From assembly GCA_964553045.1 (NCBI GenBank), contig CAZKJG010000015.1, positions 1 through 64,000 on the forward strand: 64,000 nt of DNA, read 5' to 3'. Positions 1 to 9,225 of the stretch are shown here, piece after piece. Numbering within the stretch: position 1 is the stretch's first letter; the number at the start of each line of letters is the position of its first letter. Source of the stretch: JAWLEP01 sp964553045. GTDB taxonomy: Bacteria > Fermentibacterota > Fermentibacteria > Fermentibacterales > JCC-6. The notes under the pieces were generated by a model. It was not told the DNA's origin. It did not search any database and saw only the letters and a program-made list of their open reading frames with translations. The translations under genes were made by a program, and so were the position numbers.

Positions 1-203
1 ACATCATATCATGCCTGTGCCTTGATGTCAATAAATATTTCTGCGGTTTCGCTTATTGCGAATGGCGCAAAGCAAACCACATCGAATCCGCTGATCACGT
101 AAGTTGCGAATGGAAGCGCGAGGCTTGGCTTCCCCGCCGCATTCCTCTTTGTATATTCGATCGGATGTTCGCGCAGTGAGAGTATACTAGGAATCCTGGG
201 GTC

Positions 204-842
204 TTGGGGCAGACATTAGATGAATGTAGACGAATGCAAATACTGAACCCACGCATTCTTCAAGACATGAGATCTAATCGGCCATTGAAGCTCAATCTAG
301 GCTGCGGGAACAGCACGATTGAAGGTTTCTATTCACTGGATGTAGTTGGGGGAGCGGAAATAGACATTCTCGCAGATCTCAACGAACCATTGGATCTGCT
401 GCCAGATAATTCTGTTGCCAAGATCTACTCCCGACATGCTTTCGAGCACGTCAGAGAACTCATATCGCTGGTAGAAGAACTCTATAGGGTGTTGGCACCT
501 GATGGAACTGTCGAAGTTATAGTCCCTCATTTTTCTAACGTATATAGTTTTTCGGACCCCACACATGTTCGCTACTTCGGCCTATATACAATGTACTATT
601 TTGTCCCTCAAGAGTATCAACCCGCCATAAGAAAGGTGCCAACTCACTATAGCGATGCGCAGTTCCTTATGGAATCCACCACCATTCAATTCTATAGACG
701 CACTTATCTAGATAAGGTAATGGCGCCAATATTGGAACGTTGGGTGAATCAGAGCTTTGGGCGAGCAGACTATTATGAACGAAGATTATGTCATATTTTC
801 CATGCGTGGCAGATACAGTACAATATGCGCCCGCTGAAATAG
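204..842 (+). CDS. SAM-dependent methyltransferase (class I, type 11-like)
   Basis: Predicted 212-residue class I methyltransferase. The SAM-binding glycine loop is visible as LNLGCGNS near residues 31-38, followed by an acidic position at the end of strand 2 and a DNSVAKIYSRHAFEH segment typical of small sugar or lipid methyltransferases. The frame opens with TTG at 204; an in-frame ATG at 234 (MQILNP) is an equally plausible start, and neither has a good ribosome-binding site. The gene is clearly AT-richer than what follows, as is usual for O-antigen or capsule genes, and GDP-mannose dehydratase lies downstream. The substrate cannot be told; modification of a glycan or glycolipid is an inference from context. 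Confidence 0.75.
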   Translation: MGQTLDECRRMQILNPRILQDMRSNRPLKLNLGCGNSTIEGFYSLDVVGGAEIDILADLNEPLDLLPDNSVAKIYSRHAFEHVRELISLVEELYRVLAPDGTVEVIVPHFSNVYSFSDPTHVRYFGLYTMYYFVPQEYQPAIRKVPTHYSDAQFLMESTTIQFYRRTYLDKVMAPILERWVNQSFGRADYYERRLCHIFHAWQIQYNMRPLK

Positions 843-1078
843 ACATGTTCCTAACAAAAAGCATGCGTTAGGACCTCTAGGTAGACTTATGCATTATGAT
901 GGTACAGTGGGCAGCCGCTGCGCAGAAGCGAAGCTTGGTATATTTCGATACTACAGCATTTCAATATATGGAGTCTCCCTTTTTGCTTGGGTGATATGTC
1001 TTAGGCCACAGTATATCATGTGCAGCTATCTTTACGTACTGTGCCTAGCCTTCAACGCCTGATTACGAAAGGACGCCC

Positions 1079-2062
1079 ATGCCAAGAGCGATCATCACAG
1101 GAATCACCGGCCAAGACGGGTCCTATCTGACAGAATTTCTCTTAGAGAACGGATACGAGGTGCACGGCGTTGTGCGCCGCTCCAGCAGCTTCAACCGGGG
1201 GAGACTGGAGCACCTTATCCAGGACGATGACATCTACGGGGAAAGGCTGTTCCTGTACTACGGGGACATGACCGACTCCAGCGCATTGAATCGGCTGCTG
1301 GAGAAGATCGGCCCCGACGAGATCTACAATCTGGCCGCGCAGAGCCATGTACGCATCTCCTTCGACATGCCGGAGTACACGGGGGATGTGAACGCCTTGG
1401 GAGTGGCGCGGTTGCTGGACGCCATCCGAGAGGTCGGCTTGGCCAGGCAGTCCAAGTTCTACCAGGCTTCCACCAGCGAGATGTTCGGGGCATCGCCTCC
1501 GCCACAGAATGAGGAGACTCCGTTTCGCCCCCGGAGCCCGTATGCGGCGGCAAAGCTGTATGCCCACTGGATGGTGGTGAACTACCGCGAGGGATACGAT
1601 CTGCACGCCTCCAGCGGCATCCTCTTCAACCATGAGTCGCCCCGGCGGGGTGAGAACTTCGTCACCCGCAAGATCGCCCTGGGCGTGGCCAGGATAGCCA
1701 AGGGCCTGCAGGACAAGCTGTATTTGGGCAACCTGGACGCCAAGCGGGACTGGGGACATGCCCGGGACTTCGTCCGGGCCATGTACCTGATGCTGCAGCA
1801 GCCGAAGGGCGATGACTACGTGGTTGCCACCGGAGAGACACACTCCGTGCGGGAGTTCCTTGAGCATGCCTTCGGCTACGTTGACCTCAACTACCAGGAT
1901 TATGTGGAGATCGATCCTCGGTACTTCCGTCCCACAGAAGTCGATGCACTCTGCGGTGATTACTCCAAGGCCAAGCGTGAGCTGGGCTGGGAGCCGGAGA
2001 TAACATTCGAGGCTCTTGTGCAGGAGATGGTGGAGGCAGAGCTCCGTCGGGTGGGAGATTAG
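1079..2062 (+). CDS. gmd: GDP-mannose 4,6-dehydratase
   Basis: Converts GDP-D-mannose to GDP-4-keto-6-deoxy-mannose, the precursor of GDP-fucose, GDP-rhamnose and related sugars; cytoplasmic short-chain dehydrogenase fold. The N-terminal NADP-binding motif is TGITGQDGSYL (about residues 8-18), the family hallmark VVRRSSSFN follows, the substrate-side STSEMFG segment is near residue 140, and the catalytic Tyr-Lys pair lies in SPYAAAKLYAHW. GILFNHESPRRG and the GHARDFVRAMYLMLQ block are also diagnostic. At 327 residues it is slightly shorter than most homologues. ATG at 1079 is preceded by GAAAGGA. Base composition switches to the high-GC style of the rest of the window here. Confidence 0.95.
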   Translation: MPRAIITGITGQDGSYLTEFLLENGYEVHGVVRRSSSFNRGRLEHLIQDDDIYGERLFLYYGDMTDSSALNRLLEKIGPDEIYNLAAQSHVRISFDMPEYTGDVNALGVARLLDAIREVGLARQSKFYQASTSEMFGASPPPQNEETPFRPRSPYAAAKLYAHWMVVNYREGYDLHASSGILFNHESPRRGENFVTRKIALGVARIAKGLQDKLYLGNLDAKRDWGHARDFVRAMYLMLQQPKGDDYVVATGETHSVREFLEHAFGYVDLNYQDYVEIDPRYFRPTEVDALCGDYSKAKRELGWEPEITFEALVQEMVEAELRRVGD

Positions 2063-2129
2063 CGCCGCTTTTCCTATATACCCGCCATGACTGAGTTGGC
2101 ATTTCCTGGACTTGATCTGAGGTTGGGCC

Positions 2130-3908
2130 ATGGAGCCTGACCAGCTGACCGTTGCCCTTACGCTGGCGGCGGTGATACTGCTTCTGTACTCGCGCAGGCT
2201 CTCAGCCGCCATTGTGTTCATCTCCGCGGCCGCATTCCTGACCATCGTGGGTGTATTGGAGCCTGCCGAGGCCCTGTCCGGCTTCGGCAACGAGGCCATA
2301 GCCGTGCTGATGATGCTGATCCTGGTCAGCCAGATCATCCGCAAGACCGGGTTGCTGGAGTGGCTGTTCGACCGTTGGCTTAGGCCGTCTCCCCATTACA
2401 GGCGGTTCCTGGCGCAGCTCATGCCGTTCGTGGCAGGGACGTCGGCCTTCATGAACAACACCCCCATTGTGGCCATGATCGTGCCCTTCACCGGGGAGTG
2501 GGGCAGGCGGCACAATGTGGCTGTGTCCCGTCTGCTGATCCCGGTGTCATGGGCCGCAATTCTGGGTGGCATGACGACTCTGATCGGAACCTCCACCAAC
2601 ATGATCGTCAACAGCCTGGTGGTGGGCAGCAAGCCGGGGGGGCTGGAGAGCCTGGGGGTGCTGGACTTCACCCCGGTGGGGCTGATGATGCTGGCCGCCG
2701 GCATGGTGTACATGCTGTTCTGGGGATACCGGCTGCTGCCGGAGCGCAAGGACCCTGCGGCATCGGTTGCCGAGAAGCCCCGTGAGTACCTGGTGGAAAC
2801 CGTAATCAACCGGGGCTCGGACCTGGTCGGCCGCTCCATTGCCGAGGCCAACATGCGCAGCCTGAAGGGCCTGTACCTGGCGGAGATCATCCGTGGCGGC
2901 GAGACCATCGGGCCCGTATCTCCAGACCAGGTGCTGGAGGAGGGCGATGAGCTGCTGCTTGTGGGCAACACCGAAGCGGTGGCCGAGCTGGTGCAGAACT
3001 CCCGGGGCCTGACCCACCACGAGCACTTCGACCCGCCGAAGTACGAGAAGCTGAACGTTGTGGAGGCGGTTGTCTCGCCCAAGTCCTCGCTGGCGGGGCG
3101 GAAGGTAAGGAACACCGATTTCCGGGGGACCTACGACGCCGCCATACTGGCCGTGCACCGCAAGGGGGAGAGGCTGAAGGGCAAGATAGGCGACATCTCC
3201 CTGCTGCCCGGTGACCTGCTGCTGCTGGTGGCCGGCCGGGACTTCCGGAAGCGGGCGGAGGCCTCGGACGACCTGTACGTGATCTCGCTGGTGCGCGAGG
3301 TGCACAACATCGAGTTCGGCAAGTCGCTGTTCATTGTGGGATCGAGCCTGCTGTGCATAGTGCTGGCCGCCGCGGGGCTGGTGCCGCTGTTCAAGTCGCT
3401 GCTGGCGCTGCTGGCGGTGTTCATGATCACCAGGGTAGCTTCGCTGGCGGAGCTGCGGAGCAACTTCGACCTCAACCTGCTCACTGTGGCGGCATTTGCC
3501 CTTGCCCTGGGCAAGGCTGTATCGAAGACCGGTCTCGGGGCGGAGTTCTCCCGGTGGGCGCTTACCGCCTTCGAGCCGCTGGGAGTGATCGGCGTGCTGG
3601 CGGCCGTGTACCTGGTGACGAACCTCCTGGCGGACTTCATCACCACTGCAGCAGCGGCGGCAATTGTGTTTCCCTTTGCCGCGGCGTCGGCGGTGTCTCT
3701 GGGGGCGGACCCCAAGCCATTCGTGCTGGCGGTGGCCTACGCGGCCGCCGCGAACTTCATCACGCCCATAGGCTACCAGACCAACCTGATGATCTACGGC
3801 CCCGGAGGCTACAGGTTCGGGGACTTCATGAAGGTGGGCCTGCCGCTGAAGGTCATCTGCGCTGTTGTGGCCGTATTGGGCCTGGGACTGGTCTACGGCC
3901 TGATCTAG
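2130..3908 (+). CDS. SLC13/DASS-type permease with two TrkA-C (RCK_C) domains
   Basis: Inner-membrane anion or dicarboxylate transporter of 592 residues. Two hydrophobic membrane halves flank a soluble centre. The first half carries the MNNTPIVAMIVPF re-entrant-loop motif and LIGTSTNMIVNSLVVG; the second carries ITTAAAAAIVFPFA and NFITPIGYQTNLMIYGPGGY, the paired substrate-binding loops of the family. Between them are two RCK_C domains at about residues 224-295 and 308-380, each ending in a GDxLLLVG- or GDLLLLVAG-type strand, as in the YbhI/CitT-related permeases of many bacteria. The substrate (sulfate, dicarboxylate or other anion) cannot be read from sequence. It starts 67 bp after gmd but is probably independent of it. 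Confidence 0.85.
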   Translation: MEPDQLTVALTLAAVILLLYSRRLSAAIVFISAAAFLTIVGVLEPAEALSGFGNEAIAVLMMLILVSQIIRKTGLLEWLFDRWLRPSPHYRRFLAQLMPFVAGTSAFMNNTPIVAMIVPFTGEWGRRHNVAVSRLLIPVSWAAILGGMTTLIGTSTNMIVNSLVVGSKPGGLESLGVLDFTPVGLMMLAAGMVYMLFWGYRLLPERKDPAASVAEKPREYLVETVINRGSDLVGRSIAEANMRSLKGLYLAEIIRGGETIGPVSPDQVLEEGDELLLVGNTEAVAELVQNSRGLTHHEHFDPPKYEKLNVVEAVVSPKSSLAGRKVRNTDFRGTYDAAILAVHRKGERLKGKIGDISLLPGDLLLLVAGRDFRKRAEASDDLYVISLVREVHNIEFGKSLFIVGSSLLCIVLAAAGLVPLFKSLLALLAVFMITRVASLAELRSNFDLNLLTVAAFALALGKAVSKTGLGAEFSRWALTAFEPLGVIGVLAAVYLVTNLLADFITTAAAAAIVFPFAAASAVSLGADPKPFVLAVAYAAAANFITPIGYQTNLMIYGPGGYRFGDFMKVGLPLKVICAVVAVLGLGLVYGLI

Positions 3909-3964
3909 CCGGTCTTCCAGAGTCTTGAAGCACTCATGTGTGCGGATTGCGGACTGGGCGGCGA

Positions 3965-4774
3965 TCAGTGCATGTGCTCTTCCAGGAAGCTATCCAATTC
4001 GCTTGAGTACTCCTCCTCCGATGCGAGGAAACCCTCATTGTGTGATCCGCTGATGGTGAGGAACTGCTTCGGTTCGGCCGCGGCCTCGTAGATGGCGCTG
4101 CCGTGCTCGAAGGGGATCATCTCGTCTGAGGGGCTGTGGACCACCAGAACCGGGCAGCTTACTTGGGCTGCGTAGGTCTCGGTGGGGTAGTCGTAGCGTG
4201 AGATCAGCCTGACGGGGAGGAGGGGATAGGCGGCGGCCCCGATATCGGGGAGGGAGGTGAAGGCCGATTCGATGATGAGGGCCCCCGGATCGTTCTGTGT
4301 GGCCAGGTATGCCGCCACAGGGCCTCCCAGGGATCTTCCGAACAGGACAATTCCTTTTGGCGGGATGTTCCGTTCTGCGGTCAGGTAGTCCCAGGCTGCT
4401 GCTGCGTCGCGGTAGGTGCCCTGCTCGGAGGGCGAGCCTTCGCTTCTGCCGTATCCGCGGTAGTCGAAGATCAGTACGCCCAGGCCCAGGTCGTTGAGTA
4501 TTCGAATGGTCTCCAGCCGGTGGGAGATGTTGCCCGCGTTGCCGTGGCAGAGGAGTACCACCGGGCCATCACCGCCGGCCGGTACGAACCAGGCATCCAG
4601 GGTTACTCCGTCTGATGCGGTGAGGGCTATGCGCTCGTAGTCCAGGCCGATGTCGGACGGGGTGGCCGCTATGGCGGCTTCGGGGAAGTAGACCAGACGG
4701 GACTGGAAGAGGGCCGCCAGGGCGACGATGGCTGCGTAGATGACCACCACGGCAAGGAGGATCTTGACGATCAT
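3965..4774 (-). CDS. membrane-anchored alpha/beta hydrolase (BEM46/ABHD13-like)
   Basis: Serine hydrolase of 269 residues with one N-terminal hydrophobic helix (about residues 2-24) that anchors it in the membrane. The oxyanion-side HGNAGN motif is near residue 97, the nucleophile elbow is GRSLGG, the acid is in SPSDEMIPF and the catalytic histidine is in GSHNEGF. This arrangement and the N-terminal SRLVYFPE segment match the BEM46/ABHD13 family. The physiological ester substrate is unknown. ATG at 4774 is preceded by GAAGGG. It converges with the SLC13 permease and lies 33 bp downstream of the purine permease on the same strand, so the two may share a transcript. Confidence 0.85.
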   Translation of the reverse strand: MIVKILLAVVVIYAAIVALAALFQSRLVYFPEAAIAATPSDIGLDYERIALTASDGVTLDAWFVPAGGDGPVVLLCHGNAGNISHRLETIRILNDLGLGVLIFDYRGYGRSEGSPSEQGTYRDAAAAWDYLTAERNIPPKGIVLFGRSLGGPVAAYLATQNDPGALIIESAFTSLPDIGAAAYPLLPVRLISRYDYPTETYAAQVSCPVLVVHSPSDEMIPFEHGSAIYEAAAEPKQFLTISGSHNEGFLASEEEYSSELDSFLEEHMH

Positions 4775-4807
4775 GTCAGCCGCCCTTCCGGCATGATTTC
4801 GCAGGCA

Positions 4808-6115
4808 CTACGAGCCATAGGGGTAGAAGATGTAGAACAGCAGCGACAGCGCTCCCAGCACCCACAGGCCTGTGCCGACCTCCCTTGCCCTGCCTGTGAG
4901 AAGCTTGAAGAGGGGGTAGAGCAGGAAGCCGGCCGTCATGCCCACTCCCAGGTTGTAGGTGAAGCTCATCAGGGCGATGGTGGCCATTGCCGGCAGCATC
5001 TCGGTGAGGTCTTCGGTGTTCAGGGCCTTCAGGGGGCCCAGCATCGTGAAGCCCACCACTATCAGCACCGGTCCGTACGCCGCCGGCGGAATGGCGGTGA
5101 GCAGCGGGGCGAAGAACAGCGCCAGCAGGAAGAGGATTCCGGTGGTGACGGCGGTGAGGCCGGTTCTGCCGCCCTCCTCCACGCCGGAGGCGGACTCGAT
5201 GAAGGCGCCGGTGGTGCTGGTGCCCATCAGGGCTCCGGCGACGGTTGCCAGGCTGTCGGCCAGCATGGGCCGCTCTATCTGAGGGAGCTCTCCGTTCTCG
5301 TCCAGCATGTCGGCCTTGGTGGCCACGCCCAGGAGGGTGCCCATGGTGTCTACGAAGTCCATTACGAATACGGTGAGTATCACCGAGAAGAAGCCCCAGG
5401 TGAGGGCGCCGGCTATGTCCAGCTGCAGGAGGGTGGGGGCAAGCGAGGGCGGGCTGCTGACTATGCCCTCCGGAAGCGGGGCGGCCCTGGTGATGAAGGC
5501 AGCGGCGCTGATGCCGGCGATGCCGATGAGCATGGCGCCCTTGATGCGGAGGGCCATGAGGGTGCCGATGAGGACGATGCCTGTTGCTGCCAGGATGACG
5601 GGTGTGCTGCCCAGGTCGCCCACATGCACCGGGGCCCCGGCGGTGCCCAGGGCCACCATCCCGGTCTCGTTGAGGCCGATGAACACAAGGAAGAGGCCGA
5701 TGCCGGCGGCGAAGGCGATCTTGAGGGTCCGGGGAATGGCGTTGGCCAGCCATGAGCGGACCTTGAGTACGGTTAGCAGTGTGAAAAGCACGCCTCCTAT
5801 GAAGACCGCGCCCAGGGCCGTCTGCCAGCTGTAGCCCAGGACCTTTACCACGGTGAAGGCTATGAAGGCGTTCTCGCCCATGTAGGGGGCAATGGCAAAG
5901 GGCCTGTTGGCGTAGAGGCCCATGATCATGGTGCCGAAGAAGGCGCTGAGTATGGTGGCCGTCATGCAGGCGTCTTTGGGTATGCCAGCCGCGGAGAGGA
6001 TGGCCGGGTTGACCACGATGATGTAGGCCATGGTGAGGAACGTGGTGATGCCGGCGAGAAACTCCGTTCTTGCGTTTGTGTTGTGCTCGTCGAGCTTGAA
6101 TAGCCTCTGCAGCAT
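4808..6115 (-). CDS. NCS2/AzgA-type adenine/guanine/hypoxanthine permease
   Basis: Purine-base:proton symporter of 435 residues with about 12-14 membrane segments. The N-terminus FKLDEHNTNARTEFLAG and the TFLTMAYIIVVNP segment are characteristic of the AzgA (PbuG/GhxP/PurP) branch of the nucleobase-cation symporter family. FVDTMGTLLGVATKADML and the later GTSTTGAFIESASGVEEGGR segments hold the substrate- and proton-binding residues of the family. Length is normal. ATG at 6115 follows GGGGAAGGGG. A consensus TATAAT lies upstream on the same strand at 6168-6163. Which purine is carried is not decidable from sequence. Confidence 0.93.
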   Translation of the reverse strand: MLQRLFKLDEHNTNARTEFLAGITTFLTMAYIIVVNPAILSAAGIPKDACMTATILSAFFGTMIMGLYANRPFAIAPYMGENAFIAFTVVKVLGYSWQTALGAVFIGGVLFTLLTVLKVRSWLANAIPRTLKIAFAAGIGLFLVFIGLNETGMVALGTAGAPVHVGDLGSTPVILAATGIVLIGTLMALRIKGAMLIGIAGISAAAFITRAAPLPEGIVSSPPSLAPTLLQLDIAGALTWGFFSVILTVFVMDFVDTMGTLLGVATKADMLDENGELPQIERPMLADSLATVAGALMGTSTTGAFIESASGVEEGGRTGLTAVTTGILFLLALFFAPLLTAIPPAAYGPVLIVVGFTMLGPLKALNTEDLTEMLPAMATIALMSFTYNLGVGMTAGFLLYPLFKLLTGRAREVGTGLWVLGALSLLFYIFYPYGS

Positions 6116-6132
6116 GGGGGCCCCTTCCCCTG

Positions 6133-7416
6133 GTGGGCTGTGTCGGCAGTTCCACGGAGGTTATTATACTATCCTGCTGCCAACTATTCACCGCCAACTG
6201 GAATCGGGGTGCGGCTCTGAGGTACCTGAGGTTCGACCCCTACAGCGGGGCTTCGGGGAACATGATGCTGGGCGCGCTGCTGGATCTGGGCGCCGATATC
6301 GGTTCGCTGCGGGGTATGCTGTCCCGGCTGAGCCTGGAGGGCTGGGGAATAGAGCCCGAGCAGGTGAGGATGGGCGGGATGAGAGCCATCAGGGCCAACG
6401 TCCGGGTCCCCCACGAGCACGTGCACAGGCATCTTTCGGATATACGGGAGATAGTCGAAGGCTCCGGTCTTCCCGAGGATATTGTCTCCGGGGGTATGAG
6501 GGCCTTTACCCTTCTGGCAGAGGCGGAGGCGGCGGCCCACGGCATGGGATTGGAGGAGGTCCACTTCCACGAGGTGGGGGCCATGGACGCCATACTGGAC
6601 ATATTCGGCTCCTTCTGCTGCCTGCATCTGCTGGAGGTGGGCCGGGTGTACTCCTCGGCGGTGCACATCGGGTCGGGGACGGTGGAGTGCGCCCACGGCG
6701 TTATTCCCGTCCCGGCTCCGGCCACCGCCAGGCTGCTGGAGGGGGTGCCCGTGGTGCCCACCTCCGAGCAGGGCGAGATGGTCACGCCCACGGGGGCCGC
6801 CCTGCTGCGGGCCATGGTGGATGACTGGAATAGCCTGGGCGGGCCGGGCCGAATACTGGACTCCGGGGTGGGAGCGGGCACGCGGCAGCTGAGCAGGGCG
6901 AACCTGCTGCGGGCGGTTCTGGTTGAGGCTGCCGACTCGGCTGCCGATGGTGAGACGTCCTGCCTGGAGATTCGGGCCGTTGTGGACGACATGGACCCCA
7001 GGCTGTTCCCCGTTGTGGTGGAGGCTGCGATGGAGGCCGGGGCGGTGGACTGCTACGCCAGCCCCACCACCGGCCGCAAGGGAAGGCCCGGACTGGAGAT
7101 TACGGTACTATGCCCCCTGGAGTGTCGGGAAGAGGTGCTGCAGGCTCTGTTCGCCGTCTCGACCACGATAGGGGTCAGGATCGCGGAGGTGCCCCGCGTG
7201 GAGCTGGAGCGGGAGATGCGGCGGGTGGAGGTGGCCGGAGGTGCCGTGGACGTGAAGCTGGCCCTCCGCGGCGGCCGGGTGGTGAGCGCCGAACCGGAGT
7301 TCGAGTGCTGCCGTGAGCTGGCCTTAGAGGCCGGCCTGCCGGTGAAGGCGGTACTGGCCGAGGCCCGGGGCAAGGCGCGCGAGGAGTTCATGGATTTGGC
7401 GAAGGGCGACAGTTAG
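6133..7416 (+). CDS. larC: nickel-pincer cofactor biosynthesis protein LarC
   Basis: CTP-dependent nickel insertase of the nickel-pincer nucleotide pathway; it inserts Ni into pyridinium-3,5-bisthiocarboxylic acid mononucleotide. The family N-terminus is seen as RFDPYSGASGNMMLGALLD, then HEHVHRHLSDI, and a histidine-rich VHFHEVGAMDAILDI segment that fits metal handling. The C-terminal half has the VDDMDPRLFPVVVEAAMEAG block of the LarC C-terminal domain. ATG at 6133 is the only ordinary start in frame, but the first 28 residues do not resemble LarC. Initiation near the CTG at 6217 is likely, so the 5' end is uncertain. It opens the larC-redoxin-hydE-larB cluster. Confidence 0.9.
   Translation: MGCVGSSTEVIILSCCQLFTANWNRGAALRYLRFDPYSGASGNMMLGALLDLGADIGSLRGMLSRLSLEGWGIEPEQVRMGGMRAIRANVRVPHEHVHRHLSDIREIVEGSGLPEDIVSGGMRAFTLLAEAEAAAHGMGLEEVHFHEVGAMDAILDIFGSFCCLHLLEVGRVYSSAVHIGSGTVECAHGVIPVPAPATARLLEGVPVVPTSEQGEMVTPTGAALLRAMVDDWNSLGGPGRILDSGVGAGTRQLSRANLLRAVLVEAADSAADGETSCLEIRAVVDDMDPRLFPVVVEAAMEAGAVDCYASPTTGRKGRPGLEITVLCPLECREEVLQALFAVSTTIGVRIAEVPRVELEREMRRVEVAGGAVDVKLALRGGRVVSAEPEFECCRELALEAGLPVKAVLAEARGKAREEFMDLAKGDS
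6163..6170. promoter_or_regulatory. possible overlapping divergent -10 elements
   Basis: The short gap between the purine permease (leftward) and larC (rightward) holds TTATTATACT. Read on the minus strand it contains an exact TATAAT (6168-6163), placed to give a roughly 40-nt leader for the permease. Read on the plus strand it contains TATACT (6165-6170), which would start a larC transcript near 6177. I see no convincing -35 for either. If the plus element is used, the ATG at 6133 would not be transcribed, which favours a larC start further in. Confidence 0.3.
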
Positions 7417-7417
7417 C

Positions 7418-8083
7418 TTGGACCAGTATTCCCGTGATATGCCCAAGACCCGTGAGCACAGGAAGCAGAGGCTCTCCAGGGTTCTGTTCGCCGTGGCCGT
7501 GGTCGCAGCTGGCGCGGGACTTGCCTTCCTCTTCAGCCTGCAGGGCTCACCTCCGTCTCCCAGCGAGCGGTACCAGTCTGTGGGTGATTTCGGCGAGGAC
7601 CACATCTGGTTCAACCACTCCCGGCCGCTGAGCCTCTACGACGAGTACCGGGGCCACATCATGGTGGTACACTTCTGCAGGTTCGAGAGCCTCTCGGCGG
7701 TGCGGGACCTCTCCGCCCTGCGGCGTCTGGACGAGGCGTTTCCCGAGGCGCCCCTGGGTGTAGTTGTGGTGTACAGGACCAACACCACCGACCTGGACTC
7801 GCTGCACGCCACGGTCCGCAGCTGGCGGCTGGAGTTCCCCGTGGTGGTGGACGACACCGGCAGGGTCGCGGAGAACTTCGGCATAACGGCGTTGCCCGCG
7901 GTAGTTGTGCTGGGTACGCACAAGAGGGTTTCTGCCAGGTTCTACGCGGGATGGCAGGAGGCCGACCTGCAGGGCATAGTGGCCGACCTGCTGGGGGAGG
8001 GCACCGCCAGCGACAACCTGGCCCGGGAGGCCTTCGAGCCCGACGGGGGGGAGTATGTACCTCCCCGGCTTCGGGATATATAG
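7418..8083 (+). CDS. membrane-anchored thioredoxin-fold protein lacking the CxxC motif
   Basis: Protein of 221 residues with one N-terminal membrane helix (about residues 18-41) followed by a TlpA/NHLRC2-like thioredoxin fold: WFNHSRPLSLYDEYRG resembles the entry strand of that family, and TALPAVVVL is the cis-proline loop. Where redox-active members have CxxC, this protein reads FCRFESLS, so the active-site pair is missing and a disulfide-reductase role is unlikely. TTG at 7418 lies 1 bp after the larC stop with GAAGGG upstream; ATG at 7439 is an alternative. It is probably co-transcribed with larC and the HydE-like gene. Function is unknown; a scaffold or binding role outside the membrane is an inference. 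Confidence 0.6.
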   Translation: MDQYSRDMPKTREHRKQRLSRVLFAVAVVAAGAGLAFLFSLQGSPPSPSERYQSVGDFGEDHIWFNHSRPLSLYDEYRGHIMVVHFCRFESLSAVRDLSALRRLDEAFPEAPLGVVVVYRTNTTDLDSLHATVRSWRLEFPVVVDDTGRVAENFGITALPAVVVLGTHKRVSARFYAGWQEADLQGIVADLLGEGTASDNLAREAFEPDGGEYVPPRLRDI

Positions 8084-8121
8084 ATGATGTTAGGTGTTCT
8101 TCTTCCGAAGGGAGAAGTCTG

Positions 8122-9225
8122 ATGCTGCCCGAGGAGAAGCTGGCGCTTATTCAGCAGGGCAAGGAAGCGGTTCTGGACCGCGAGGATCTGGTGGAGATCC
8201 TGGATGGAGACCCCGCCCTGGAGAACGCTCTGTTCAGGGCAGGAGCCGCGGTCCTGGAGCGCACCCTGGGCAACGCCGTCTACCTGCGGGGGATTGTGGA
8301 GATCTCCAACGCCTGCCAGAAGAACTGCTTCTACTGCGGCCTGCGGCGCGACAACACCGGGCTTGCCCGGTACGCCATGTCCTACGAGGAGATAACAGAC
8401 GCCCTGCGGAGGGGGTATGACTCCGGCCTTCGGTCATTCCTGCTGCAGTCGGGGGAGATGCTGGGGGGCGCCCACATAGACAAGGTGGTGCGCGTCCTGG
8501 AGTGGATGCGCGAGGAGTACGGCGACTCGGTGCGCATGGTGCTCTCCCTGGGCGAGCTGCCCAAGGGGGTGCTCAAGAGGCTGCGCGAGGCCGGGGGCGA
8601 CCGCTACCTGCTGCGAATAGAGGCCAGCGACCAGAAGCTCTACATGAGGCTGCATCCCCGCAACTCCATCCATCGCCACAGCGCCAGGCTCACCTGCCTG
8701 GAGGACCTGCGGGAGACCGGCTGGCAGGTGGGTACCGGCGTGCTTATCGGCGTTCCCTGGCAGGACGTGGAGAACCTGGCGGGCGACCTGCAGTTCATGC
8801 AGCGGATGGACGTGGACATGTGCGGCATGGGCCCCTACCTCGAGCACGAGGACACGCCCTTCTGGGAGAAGCGCAAGCTCATTCCCTCCCGGGAGCAGCG
8901 CTACCGCTGGACCCTGCGCATGATAGGACTGCTGCGCATACTCATGCCCAACATCAACATCGCCGCCACCACGGCCCTGCAGACCATCAGCCCCAGCGGG
9001 CTGGAGCGGGGCCTGGCCGCGGGGGCCAACGTGTTCATGCCCAATCTCACCCCCCTGAAGTACCGCCGCAACTACGACCTCTACGAGGGCAAGGCCGAGG
9101 TGCACGACACCCTGGAGGACGTGGTGAAGAAGATGGTCCGCCGCTGCAGGGCCATCGGCCGGCCGGTGGACCTCGACGACCCCGGCGACCCGGTACACTT
9201 CCTTGAAAGGACCGGCCGGGCCTGA
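8122..9225 (+). CDS. hydE: HydE-like radical SAM protein
   Basis: Radical SAM enzyme of 367 residues in the HydE/PylB/BioB group. The [4Fe-4S] triad C65-x3-C69-x2-C72 sits in ISNACQKNCFYCGLRRDN, which closely matches HydE (the [FeFe]-hydrogenase H-cluster maturase). Other HydE-like blocks are FLLQSGE, SLGELPK, GGDRYLLRIEASDQ, GTGVLIGVPWQ and GPYLEHEDTPF. ATG at 8122 follows GAAGGGAG; an in-frame extension upstream is not needed. No hydG, hydF or hydrogenase gene is in the window. Its stop overlaps the larB start by one base, tying it to nickel-pincer cofactor synthesis. Either it is a HydE that happens to lie here or a paralogue with another substrate. Confidence 0.75.
   Translation: MLPEEKLALIQQGKEAVLDREDLVEILDGDPALENALFRAGAAVLERTLGNAVYLRGIVEISNACQKNCFYCGLRRDNTGLARYAMSYEEITDALRRGYDSGLRSFLLQSGEMLGGAHIDKVVRVLEWMREEYGDSVRMVLSLGELPKGVLKRLREAGGDRYLLRIEASDQKLYMRLHPRNSIHRHSARLTCLEDLRETGWQVGTGVLIGVPWQDVENLAGDLQFMQRMDVDMCGMGPYLEHEDTPFWEKRKLIPSREQRYRWTLRMIGLLRILMPNINIAATTALQTISPSGLERGLAAGANVFMPNLTPLKYRRNYDLYEGKAEVHDTLEDVVKKMVRRCRAIGRPVDLDDPGDPVHFLERTGRA

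Noticed and set aside
849..873. TCCTAAC/GTTAGGA hairpin after the first methyltransferase as a terminator
   Set aside because: Stem is only 7 bp with an 11-base loop and there is no T run on either side.
1142..2344. Long minus-strand frame opposite gmd and the SLC13 gene
   Set aside because: It lies wholly opposite well-recognised genes and has low-complexity His/Gln/Pro content typical of antisense frames in GC-rich DNA.
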